Shown one piece after another: positions 1 through 7,130 of a DNA stretch of 64,000 nucleotides. A program made the position numbers and the translations under genes. Origin of the DNA: an uncultured Clostridia bacterium (GTDB taxonomy: Bacteria > Bacillota > Clostridia > UBA1381); assembly GCA_934444735.1 (NCBI GenBank), contig CAKSDE010000004.1, positions 124,001-188,000 on the forward strand, given 5' to 3'. The notes beneath the pieces were generated by a model that ran no database searches, was not told the DNA's origin, and saw only the letters and a program-made list of their open reading frames with translations. The stretch's first letter is position 1; each line of letters opens with the position of its first letter.

Positions 1-599
1 AAATGCGCCGAAAGTATTCGTATTATGCAGGTTATGCCGATGCATAAAAGCATTGCCCAACCTTTTCCGAGAATATCCCAAAAAAGTGCGCAGAATATTG
101 CGCCGACTATTGACGCGCAGGCATAAATGTGCTTTACGAATATGTACGGAATACTCCCCGATAAAACGTCACGCAAAACACCGCCGCCGACGCCTGTTAT
201 CACTCCGACAAAAACGGTAAGAAACATATTTGTTTCGCCCTTTAAATCAAAAGCAACTCCCACGCCGATTGCCGTAAAAAGTCCCAAGCTTACGGTGTCT
301 AAAAGAAACATAACCTTTTCGTATATGCGGTTATTTTGCATAAACAGCCTGCGTACCGCCGGGACAAGTACTGCCATGGAGGATATAATCGACACACCGA
401 CGTAGATCGGGTGAGTGAATGCGGCAGGCGGAGTCCTGCCGAGGGTTATATCACGCATTATGCCGCCGCCGACCGCGGTTATAACGCCCAATGTGACCGC
501 GCCGAACATATCCATTTTCTTTTTTGCCGCCGTCATCGCTCCCGAAACGGCATATGTTATAATTCCAATTATCTCAAAAATAAAGGTTAAAATGTCCAT
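1..599 (-). CDS. TRIC/UPF0126-family cation channel protein (3' end cut by window)
   Basis: Reading the minus strand from the ATG at 599 gives about 199 residues without a stop before the window edge. It is a hydrophobic multi-helix membrane protein with two homologous halves. Each half carries a GGG-x-x-RD signature (GGGIMRD near residue 40, GGGVLRD near residue 125), which is diagnostic of the UPF0126/TRIC domain. Family members are about 200-210 aa, so only a few residues are missing. The homologues are trimeric cation channels; the bacterial substrate is not settled. An AAGGAG ribosome site lies just upstream and a promoter at 654-681. Identification rests on the duplicated motif and length. 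Confidence 0.88.
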   Translation of the reverse strand, partial: MDILTFIFEIIGIITYAVSGAMTAAKKKMDMFGAVTLGVITAVGGGIMRDITLGRTPPAAFTHPIYVGVSIISSMAVLVPAVRRLFMQNNRIYEKVMFLLDTVSLGLFTAIGVGVAFDLKGETNMFLTVFVGVITGVGGGVLRDVLSGSIPYIFVKHIYACASIVGAIFCALFWDILGKGWAMLLCIGITCIIRILSAH

Positions 600-653
600 T
601 TTAATCTTCACTCCTTAAAAACTACACAGGCTTAATATATGATTTACCGTTTT

Positions 654-681
654 ATTATATCACACTTGTAAGAAATGTCCA
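654..681 (-). promoter_or_regulatory. Promoter for the TRIC-type channel gene
   Basis: On the minus strand, TGGACA (676-681) and TATAAT (654-659) are separated by 16 bp, about 55 bp before the start codon. Confidence 0.55.
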
Positions 682-709
682 TAATTTTGTAAAAAATTTT
701 ATTTAATTG

Positions 710-738
710 TTGCGAAGTTTGTGTAAACGTGATATAAT
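710..738 (+). promoter_or_regulatory. Promoter for the OGG-type glycosylase gene
   Basis: TTGCGA (710-715), a 17-bp spacer and TATAAT (733-738). The -35 box is weak and the -10 box is consensus. The transcript probably runs through the zinc-ribbon gene and possibly fba. Confidence 0.6.
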
Positions 739-824
739 GAGGGGTGTGAAAAATGTGCTGTCGATAAAAAAGGCACATTATTCCGATAAAAAAGGTATTC
801 CAAAATTCAAGAGGTGTGTCGGAA

Positions 825-1694
825 ATGGAGATTTCAAGAAACGGAGAGGATCTGATTTTATCGGGACAGGACTCCTTTGAACTTTCTCATATTTTTGACT
901 GCGGTCAGTGCTTCCGCTGGAGCGAAAACCCCGATAAAAGCTTTACGGGCATAGCTTTCGGCAAGGCGCTTACAATATCCTCCGAAAATGGAATAATAAC
1001 GCTTAAAAACACTTCAACCGAGGATTTTGAAAACATCTGGAGAAGATATTTTGATCTTGATACCGACTATTCAAAGATAAAAGAAAAGCTTTCTTCGGAC
1101 AGTGTTCTGAAAAATGCGATAGGCTACGGCGGCGGTATCCGTATATTAAAGCAGGATTTGTGGGAATGTGTTGTATCCTTTATAATTTCGGCGAGCAACA
1201 ATATCCCGAGGATAAAAAAGATAATCGATGCTTTGTGCCGTAATTTCGGCGAAAAAATCGAGTATATGGGAAATGAGTATTTCACTTTCCCGACTCCTGA
1301 GAAAATTTCTTCGCTGAATTTGGAAGATCTGGGAATAATCAAGGCGGGCTTTCGGGATAAATATATAATGGATGCGGCAAGGAAATTTTCGGACGGTGAA
1401 ATATCGGAGAGCAAGCTCTCGGGACTTTCGACCGCCGATGCAAAATCAGCGCTCATGACAATAAAGGGTGTGGGGAATAAGGTTGCTGACTGTGTACTTC
1501 TGTTCGGGCTTTCCCGCTGCGAGAGCTTTCCGGTAGATGTGTGGATTAAGCGGATTATGGAATACTGTTATTTTAACAATAAGCAGACAATCGGGAATAT
1601 TTCGCTCTTTTCAAGGGAGAAATTTTTGGATTTGGGCGGATATGCTCAACAGTATCTGTTCTTTTATGCCCGTGAAAATAAAATTGGATTCTAA
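825..1694 (+). CDS. ogg: 8-oxoguanine DNA glycosylase (OGG1 family)
   Basis: A base-excision-repair glycosylase/AP lyase that would remove 8-oxoguanine from DNA. The N-terminal part has the OGG hallmark CGQCFRW (about residues 26-32). The C-terminal half contains the helix-hairpin-helix GVGNKVADC with the catalytic lysine, followed by PVDVW with the essential aspartate (HhH-GPD fold). At about 289 aa it matches the OGG1/OGG size rather than the shorter archaeal AGOG. I chose ATG 825 over GTG 816 because the GAGGTG ribosome site at 811-816 overlaps the GTG and is well spaced from the ATG. It is followed 31 nt later by the zinc-ribbon gene. An oxidative-damage enzyme in an apparent anaerobe suggests transient oxygen exposure. 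Confidence 0.9.
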   Translation: MEISRNGEDLILSGQDSFELSHIFDCGQCFRWSENPDKSFTGIAFGKALTISSENGIITLKNTSTEDFENIWRRYFDLDTDYSKIKEKLSSDSVLKNAIGYGGGIRILKQDLWECVVSFIISASNNIPRIKKIIDALCRNFGEKIEYMGNEYFTFPTPEKISSLNLEDLGIIKAGFRDKYIMDAARKFSDGEISESKLSGLSTADAKSALMTIKGVGNKVADCVLLFGLSRCESFPVDVWIKRIMEYCYFNNKQTIGNISLFSREKFLDLGGYAQQYLFFYARENKIGF

Positions 1695-1725
1695 AGCTGC
1701 GCTTTGCGGCAAAAAGGAGATTTTT

Positions 1726-2349
1726 ATGATACATGATTCCAACAGATATGCTGCAAGCACGTGCCCGGAGTGCGGTGAAATCACAAAGACGAAGATTTCG
1801 GCATTCAGCTTTTCGGGCAGGAAGGTGTTTGGCGTAACCTGCCGTGACAGGAACTGCTCGGCAAGGCTTTGGGAGATACACGACGTCAAGGATAAGTACA
1901 GGATAAACATAAAATGCCCGGCGTGCGATGAGGTGCATACATATACCATGTCAAAGGCGAATTTCTGGAATAAGCCGTATTTTTCCTTTAATTGCCCGAC
2001 GTGGGACGTGAATATCCTTTATTTCGGAGTGGACGAGCATTTTATAGATGAGCAGATGGATTCCCAGGACGAGAATATTCTTGATATGTTTGAGAATTTT
2101 GCCGATTTTGACGATAATGTGAATATAATGTACGAGCTTGTGGAAACAATAAATGATCTGGCAAAGGCGGATAAGGTAAAATGCGACTGCAAAAAGGATG
2201 CAGGCGATATAACAATGAATATTGACGATGATAAGGTGTTTCTTGCCTGCAAAAAATGCAGAAGAACCAAGACAATCACGGCAAGCGAGGAAAATATAGA
2301 TTTAATAATGCAAACAGGCACAATCGTGCTTGATGATACAATTTTATAA
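1726..2349 (+). CDS. Multi-zinc-ribbon protein of unknown function
   Basis: A 207-aa soluble acidic protein I cannot assign to a named family. It has at least three cysteine knuckle pairs: CPECG near residue 14 with CRDRNC near 40, CPACDE near 63 with a later FNCP, and CDCKK with CKKCRR near the C terminus. This suggests two or three zinc ribbons linked by an acidic helical segment (about residues 100-150). Zinc ribbons of this kind usually bind nucleic acid or protein; no catalytic motif is visible. The start ATG 1726 is preceded by AAAGGAGA. The open frame extends upstream into the glycosylase gene, but that is out-of-frame read-through. It sits between ogg and fba in one direction. Confidence 0.75.
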   Translation: MIHDSNRYAASTCPECGEITKTKISAFSFSGRKVFGVTCRDRNCSARLWEIHDVKDKYRINIKCPACDEVHTYTMSKANFWNKPYFSFNCPTWDVNILYFGVDEHFIDEQMDSQDENILDMFENFADFDDNVNIMYELVETINDLAKADKVKCDCKKDAGDITMNIDDDKVFLACKKCRRTKTITASEENIDLIMQTGTIVLDDTIL

Positions 2350-2373
2350 AAATTTTAAGGAGGATTTAATATT

Positions 2374-3237
2374 ATGTTAGTTCCGGCAACAGAAATGTTA
2401 AAAAAAGCGGTAGAAGGAAAGTATGCGGTAGGTCAGTTCAATATCAACAACCTTGAATGGACAAAGTCTATTCTGGCAACGGCAGAAGAGAATAAATCAC
2501 CTGTAATACTCGGTGTGTCTGAGGGCGCAGGAAAATATATGACAGGCTTTAAGACGGTTGCGGCTATGGTAAAGGCTATGATTGAAGAAATGAACATCAC
2601 AGTTCCCGTAGCTCTGCACCTGGATCACGGCACATATGAAGGCTGCTTTAAGTGTATCGAGGCAGGTTTTTCGTCAATCATGTTCGACGGTTCGCACTAC
2701 CCGATCGATGAAAATATCCAAAAGACACGTGAGCTTGTAAAGATCTGCAATGAAAAGGGTATTTCTCTTGAGGCTGAAGTAGGATCTATCGGCGGTGAAG
2801 AGGACGGCGTTATCGGCGGCGGTGAAATCGCAGATCCGAAAGAATGTAAGCAGATTGCAGACCTCGGCATTGACTTTTTGGCAGCAGGTATCGGAAATAT
2901 TCACGGCAAGTACCCGGCAAACTGGAAAGGTCTTGACTTCGACGCTTTGGCAAACATCAAGGCTTTGACAGGCGATATGCCTCTGGTACTCCACGGCGGT
3001 ACGGGTATACCGGCTGATATGATCAAAAAGGCAATTTCTCTGGGCGTTGCAAAGATTAACGTCAACACAGAGTGCCAGCTTTATTTCCAGGCAGCAACAA
3101 GAAAGTATATTGAAGAGGGCAAGGATCTTGAAGGTAAAGGCTTCGATCCGAGAAAGCTTTTGGCACCGGGCTGCGCTGCAATTAAGGAAATTGTAAAAGA
3201 AAAGATGGAACTTTTCGGATCAATTAACAGAGCGTAA
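2374..3237 (+). CDS. fba: Class II fructose-1,6-bisphosphate aldolase
   Basis: A zinc-dependent aldolase that splits fructose-1,6-bisphosphate into dihydroxyacetone phosphate and glyceraldehyde-3-phosphate in glycolysis. Visible signatures are GQFNINNLEW near the N terminus, the metal-binding and catalytic stretch HLDHGTYEGC (residues about 82-91), the glutamate-rich EAEVGSIGGEEDG loop, HGKYPANWKG and the phosphate loop HGGTGIP. At 287 aa it is typical of the short Bacillus-type FbaA. AGGAGG precedes the ATG. Codon use is visibly stronger (more GGC/GGT, few rare codons) than in neighbours, as expected for an abundant glycolytic enzyme. A hairpin terminator follows. Confidence 0.97.
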   Translation: MLVPATEMLKKAVEGKYAVGQFNINNLEWTKSILATAEENKSPVILGVSEGAGKYMTGFKTVAAMVKAMIEEMNITVPVALHLDHGTYEGCFKCIEAGFSSIMFDGSHYPIDENIQKTRELVKICNEKGISLEAEVGSIGGEEDGVIGGGEIADPKECKQIADLGIDFLAAGIGNIHGKYPANWKGLDFDALANIKALTGDMPLVLHGGTGIPADMIKKAISLGVAKINVNTECQLYFQAATRKYIEEGKDLEGKGFDPRKLLAPGCAAIKEIVKEKMELFGSINRA

Positions 3238-3252
3238 TTTTAAAATTTATTC

Positions 3253-3291
3253 GGAGGCTGCAGTGCAATAAGTGCTGCAGCTCCTATTTTC
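3253..3291 (+). terminator. Hairpin terminator after fba
   Basis: GGAG-g-CTGCAG pairs with CTGCAGCTCC across a short loop, followed by TATTTTCT. It is an imperfect stem with a weak T tract. Confidence 0.6.
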
Positions 3292-3315
3292 TATACAGAA
3301 AAGAGGTATGATATT

Positions 3316-4062
3316 ATGAAAGCTTTGGTTACGGGCGCAAGCTCGGGTATCGGCAGAGAAATCGCCATACTTCTGGACGGTATGGGGTATGATATAATCG
3401 CTGTTGCAAGACGGGAGGACAGACTTTCCGAGCTAAAGAGCATATTAAAAAACAATACCGAGATCCGCACGGCGGATTTATCAAAAAAAGAGGAATGTGA
3501 AAAGCTTTTTGCGGATTTTCCAGATATTGACGTTTTGATAAATAATGCCGGATTCGGTGTATTTGGTGAATTCGGTAAAACGGAGCTTGAAGATGAGATG
3601 GAGATGATAAGCGTCAACATTGCGGCGCTGCATATACTGACAAAGCTTTATTTAAAGAGCTTTTGCAGGAAAAACCGCGGATATATTTTAAATGTGGCAT
3701 CAAGCGCCGCATTTTTCCCGGGACCGCTTTTTTCTTCATATTATGCGTCAAAGGCGTATGTTTACCGCCTGAGCCGCGCAATCCGATATGAGCTTAAAAA
3801 AGAGCACTCGAATGTGTCGGTAAGCGTACTCTGCCCCGGACCGGTAGATACAGAGTTCAGCAGTGTTGCCGGAGTGAAGTTCGGGATAGGTGCACTTTCG
3901 GCAAAGGCGGTGGCAAAAAAAGCCGTCTCGGGACTGTTTTCAAAAAAGCTCGTTATAGTACCGGGATTCGGTATAAAATGTACGAGGTTTCTCTCAAAAA
4001 TTTGCCCTGATGTGTTAGCGGAAAAGGTAGTGTATCGTATACAAAAAGCCAAAGAGATGTAA
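3316..4062 (+). CDS. Short-chain dehydrogenase/reductase (SDR)
   Basis: A 248-aa Rossmann oxidoreductase of the classical SDR type; the substrate is unknown. It shows the NAD(P) motif TGASSGIG at residues 6-13, NNAG at about 76-79, the catalytic serine in NVASSAAF and the YASKA tyrosine/lysine pair. An arginine after the second strand (VARREDR) favours NADP(H). It resembles the YqjQ/DltE-like group. The stop codon is unusual: the final ATG TAA is the entry motif of a repeat element (4056 onward), so the C-terminal Met and the stop are supplied by the repeat. Convergent with the FAD oxidoreductase. Confidence 0.9.
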   Translation: MKALVTGASSGIGREIAILLDGMGYDIIAVARREDRLSELKSILKNNTEIRTADLSKKEECEKLFADFPDIDVLINNAGFGVFGEFGKTELEDEMEMISVNIAALHILTKLYLKSFCRKNRGYILNVASSAAFFPGPLFSSYYASKAYVYRLSRAIRYELKKEHSNVSVSVLCPGPVDTEFSSVAGVKFGIGALSAKAVAKKAVSGLFSKKLVIVPGFGIKCTRFLSKICPDVLAEKVVYRIQKAKEM

Positions 4063-4270
4063 AAAAAGTTCAGAGCTCAAAAGGGCAAATTATATGCAAC
4101 ACCGAAAAGACCTAAGCAATAAATTTTTGTATTTATGATGAAAAATCTCATATTATTCGATTTTTCTGAAATTGATGCCCTTTTGTTACAAACAAACCGA
4201 ACCCATTGGAGTACACGTGTACGCCGTCGGGTTCGGTTTGTCTGTTCTGAATCTTTTTTTCCTATCTCTT
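4056..4270 (+). repeat. 3'-UTR structured repeat element, subfamily 2 (after the SDR gene)
   Basis: Begins with GATGTAAAAAAAG at the SDR stop codon. P1 arms are CAAAAGGGCA (4078-4087) and TGCCCTTTTG (4176-4185). P2 arms are CAAACCGAACCC (4193-4204) and GGGTTCGGTTTG (4229-4240), a perfect 12-bp stem enclosing GTACACGTGTAC and GCCGTC. It ends in GAATC, a run of seven T and CCTATCTC. The layout is the same as at 36311, 43857, 53290 and 55714. Confidence 0.85.
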
Positions 4271-4283
4271 AAAAAAATATCTT

Positions 4284-6059
4284 TTAAAAATCAAATGACA
4301 TTATATTCGTGCTGTCGCTTTCACCCCAATTTGAGCGGACTCTCAGACGTATTCCCGAAACAGCGCCGTCTATCGGCAGATGATACGAGCGTTTGCGGTT
4401 ATTATCAATGTCTAAAACCGACCTCCATTCGCCGTCCGATTCAATCTCGAGAGAAAAGCTCTTGCAGAGGGTTTTCGGCAGATGCATTACCGGACTGTCC
4501 AAAAGCACATTTGCTCTCATTGAGTGGTATCTTTCGCACCAATCCCCGGGGAGAGTTTCGCGGTTTAAATCGCTGTCAAATACAATATGCACTCCACCGA
4601 TCTTTTCGGGCTGTTCCAGTCTGTATTCTATCGCCTCACCGTTTTTAACGGATTTGCCGCAAGATGTATTTTCGTATATTTTATTCACGCGGTCAACTCC
4701 GTCGCAAAGCGCGGAATCCGCACCGATAAGCGCAGCATTTTTGCAAGCTGCGGAAATCCTTCTTGTAAAATGCGGCAGAAAGCAATCGTTATTCATAAGT
4801 GTGTTTTGCAGCTCACCCAAACGGTTTTTGTAAACACCGTTCGGAGTTTCGCCGCATTTTACCGCGATTGCCGCGGCTGTTCCGACCGCCTGCCCCAAAA
4901 GCGCGCAGGTCGCCATAACGCGTATACTGCTCATTGCAAGGTGCGTCATACTGATATTTCTGCCGGCAAAAAACAGGTTTTCGACATTCTCGGAATAAAG
5001 TGCTCTGTACGGCAGACAGTACGGCGCGGGTGTTTTGATGTCTGTGTTCGGGTTACCGCGGTGGTAGTATCCGCTGGGGAAATGATCGTCTATCGGCCAG
5101 CCGCCGTACGCAACGGTATCTTCAAATATGCGGTTATCCGATATGTCGCGCTGTGTGACCATGTATTCGCCGCACATTCTCCTTGATTCTCTTTTGCCCG
5201 GCAAAAATCCCAAAAATTCCAGCTCCCAGTTTTTTGAGCGCTCATCGTTTTTCTTTATGTAATCCCATGCACCGATTGCAAGAGGAATAAGCTCCTCCTT
5301 GATTTCTTCGGTATCATCTATCGTGTTTCTGTCACCGCCAAGCTCTAAATACCAGAAATTCTCCATAGTGGAATATATATTCATTGCGCGGTTTTTAACA
5401 TCGTCATCGCTTAAGCGCACACTCCAGTCGGGTGCGGTGAAGTCAACCGGATTTGTCGTTTCTCTTCCTTGGATAAGACAGCTCATGCCCATTGTCATGC
5501 GGTCGCTTTTTTCAACGTGAGTTTCTTCGCCGAACTCTTCTTTATCCTCTCTGCCCCAACGGCAATGCGCACCGGCAAGAGGTGCTAAGATACTGTCGCC
5601 CGAGCAGTCGGCATAGAATTTCGCATTGATTTCAAAGAATTTCTGTGTTGTCAGCTGATATGCCTTTATGCTCTTGATTTTTGTATCTCTGCCGTCCGAA
5701 AAGTCGCCCGTTTGGGTTTCTGCGTCCATACAGGTGCAGTTTAAGAGCATTTTTATTTTCTTTTCACGCTTTACAAAATCGTATAAAACGGTGTCCCAGA
5801 TGTAGAAGTTCTTTGTCGGGTTGCGGTAGAGATTTTCAAGCATAATTTCTTCTATTATACCGGTCTCGCGCATATTTTCGCCCTGTGCGCCGCACACCCA
5901 CATTCTTATCTCGGACGAGGCATTTCCGCCCAAAACGGGGCGTTCATGTACGAGTATAACGTCTATCCCTTCGCGCGCGGCGGCGATTGCCGTACATATC
6001 CCTGCCATTCCTCCGCCGATAACGCAGAGATCGGCGCTTATTTTTTCGGTTTTTAACAT
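4284..6059 (-). CDS. FAD-dependent oxidoreductase (FAD_oxidored family)
   Basis: A 591-aa flavoprotein. It starts with a dinucleotide-binding motif (CVIGGGMAGICTAIAAA, residues about 12-28), then VLGGNASSEIRMWVCG, typical of the FAD_oxidored family. A further FAD-contact segment, LFFAGRNISMTHLAMSS, lies near residue 370. The last 130 residues look like a beta-rich accessory domain. Members are common in carbohydrate-degrading Clostridia and Bacteroidetes next to sugar genes; the substrate is not known and I do not assign one. It is transcribed divergently from an AraC/PocR regulator, which probably controls it. A T-rich purine stretch with GGGTGA precedes the ATG. Confidence 0.85.
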   Translation of the reverse strand: MLKTEKISADLCVIGGGMAGICTAIAAAREGIDVILVHERPVLGGNASSEIRMWVCGAQGENMRETGIIEEIMLENLYRNPTKNFYIWDTVLYDFVKREKKIKMLLNCTCMDAETQTGDFSDGRDTKIKSIKAYQLTTQKFFEINAKFYADCSGDSILAPLAGAHCRWGREDKEEFGEETHVEKSDRMTMGMSCLIQGRETTNPVDFTAPDWSVRLSDDDVKNRAMNIYSTMENFWYLELGGDRNTIDDTEEIKEELIPLAIGAWDYIKKNDERSKNWELEFLGFLPGKRESRRMCGEYMVTQRDISDNRIFEDTVAYGGWPIDDHFPSGYYHRGNPNTDIKTPAPYCLPYRALYSENVENLFFAGRNISMTHLAMSSIRVMATCALLGQAVGTAAAIAVKCGETPNGVYKNRLGELQNTLMNNDCFLPHFTRRISAACKNAALIGADSALCDGVDRVNKIYENTSCGKSVKNGEAIEYRLEQPEKIGGVHIVFDSDLNRETLPGDWCERYHSMRANVLLDSPVMHLPKTLCKSFSLEIESDGEWRSVLDIDNNRKRSYHLPIDGAVSGIRLRVRSNWGESDSTNIMSFDF

Positions 6060-6207
6060 TTTTATTTCACCCTTTTTCTTGATTTTTTTTTCTTATTGTG
6101 ATATTATAGATACGTAAATTATCTATATATAATATTATCTCAACTTTTGATGAATTTCTTGCAGTATTGTGCATGAAAATATAAAAAAAGTGCAAAAGGC
6201 GGCTGTG

Positions 6208-7032
6208 ATGATAAATAGGCTTATATCGGGAACGATTGATTATATAAAACACTTAAAAAAAGAATACGGGTTAAATGTTTCGCTGCATTTTAATGATGAG
6301 TTCAAGGGTGTTTTTCTTGCCTTTGCGAGTCTGTCCGAGTTTAACAGCCATTTTAATCCGTACTGTATGTGTATAAAAAGCGATAGGGCGCTTTTTGAAA
6401 AATGCCTGAGGTGTCAGGAAAAGACACTTGAAAAATGTGGGCGCACCGATTGCTTTGTCGGTGTATGCCATGCCGATGTTACGGAATTGGTTTACAGCGT
6501 GCGGTGCGGGAATAATGCAGTCGGATTTTTGTCGGTCAGCGGATACCGGGCGGAGCATGAGCGTTTTAAAAAAAGTGATTTTTTGAAAAATATTTATGAT
6601 ACGCATATGAAAAGAGAAGCTCCGCCAAAGGACTTGTGCGATGTTTTGATTTTTCCGCTCTCGGTGATGCTCTCCGAGATATGCTCCTTGTGGTCAGATT
6701 CGGGGAAGGTGAGGGAAAATGAGAACACAGCGATTTTGGCATATATTTCCGAGCATCATACGCATCTTACGCTTTCCGAGCTTTCGGAGGCTTTCCACCG
6801 GAGCAGGTCCTCGATAAGCCATTCTTTTAAAAAGCAGAATGATATGACACTTAAAAGCTACTGCAACAGGCTTAAGGTGAATGATGCGAAAATTATGCTC
6901 GAATATTCCGATCTGCCCGTTACCGATATTGCATATGCGGTCGGGTTTGAAAACCTGAGCTATTTTATAAATGTGTTTAAAAAGCAGGAGAAGTGTACAC
7001 CGCTTGAATACAGAAAAAACGTTAAAAGATAG
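6208..7032 (+). CDS. AraC-family regulator with N-terminal PocR sensory domain
   Basis: About 274 aa. Residues about 15-160 form a PocR-type ligand-sensing domain with conserved cysteines (CMC, CLRCQEK, CGRTDCFVGVCHAD) and SVRCGNNAVGFL. Residues about 175-270 form two helix-turn-helix motifs of the AraC type, ending VTDIAYAVGFENLSYFINVFKK. The frame is open from GTG 6169, but ATG 6208 has AAGGCGG at good spacing and matches the domain start. PocR domains are thought to bind small hydrocarbon derivatives; the ligand here is unknown. Its divergent partner, the FAD oxidoreductase, is the likely target. Confidence 0.85.
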   Translation: MINRLISGTIDYIKHLKKEYGLNVSLHFNDEFKGVFLAFASLSEFNSHFNPYCMCIKSDRALFEKCLRCQEKTLEKCGRTDCFVGVCHADVTELVYSVRCGNNAVGFLSVSGYRAEHERFKKSDFLKNIYDTHMKREAPPKDLCDVLIFPLSVMLSEICSLWSDSGKVRENENTAILAYISEHHTHLTLSELSEAFHRSRSSISHSFKKQNDMTLKSYCNRLKVNDAKIMLEYSDLPVTDIAYAVGFENLSYFINVFKKQEKCTPLEYRKNVKR

Positions 7033-7068
7033 AGGATAAAAAATCTTGAATTTTGTCGAAAAATAACC

Positions 7069-7097
7069 TTGTAAAGAGTGTTGTTTTGTGCTATAAT
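7069..7097 (+). promoter_or_regulatory. Promoter for comEC-holA
   Basis: TTGTAA (7069-7074), a 17-bp spacer and TATAAT (7092-7097), 34 bp before the GTG start of comEC. Confidence 0.65.
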
Positions 7098-7130
7098 TCC
7101 ACTGTAAAGTTCATTGGAGTGTGAGTTGCA

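Noticed and set aside
127..618. Plus-strand ORFs at the left edge
   Set aside because: They are shadows of the TRIC channel gene on the minus strand, which has the GGGxxRD motifs and a good ribosome site.
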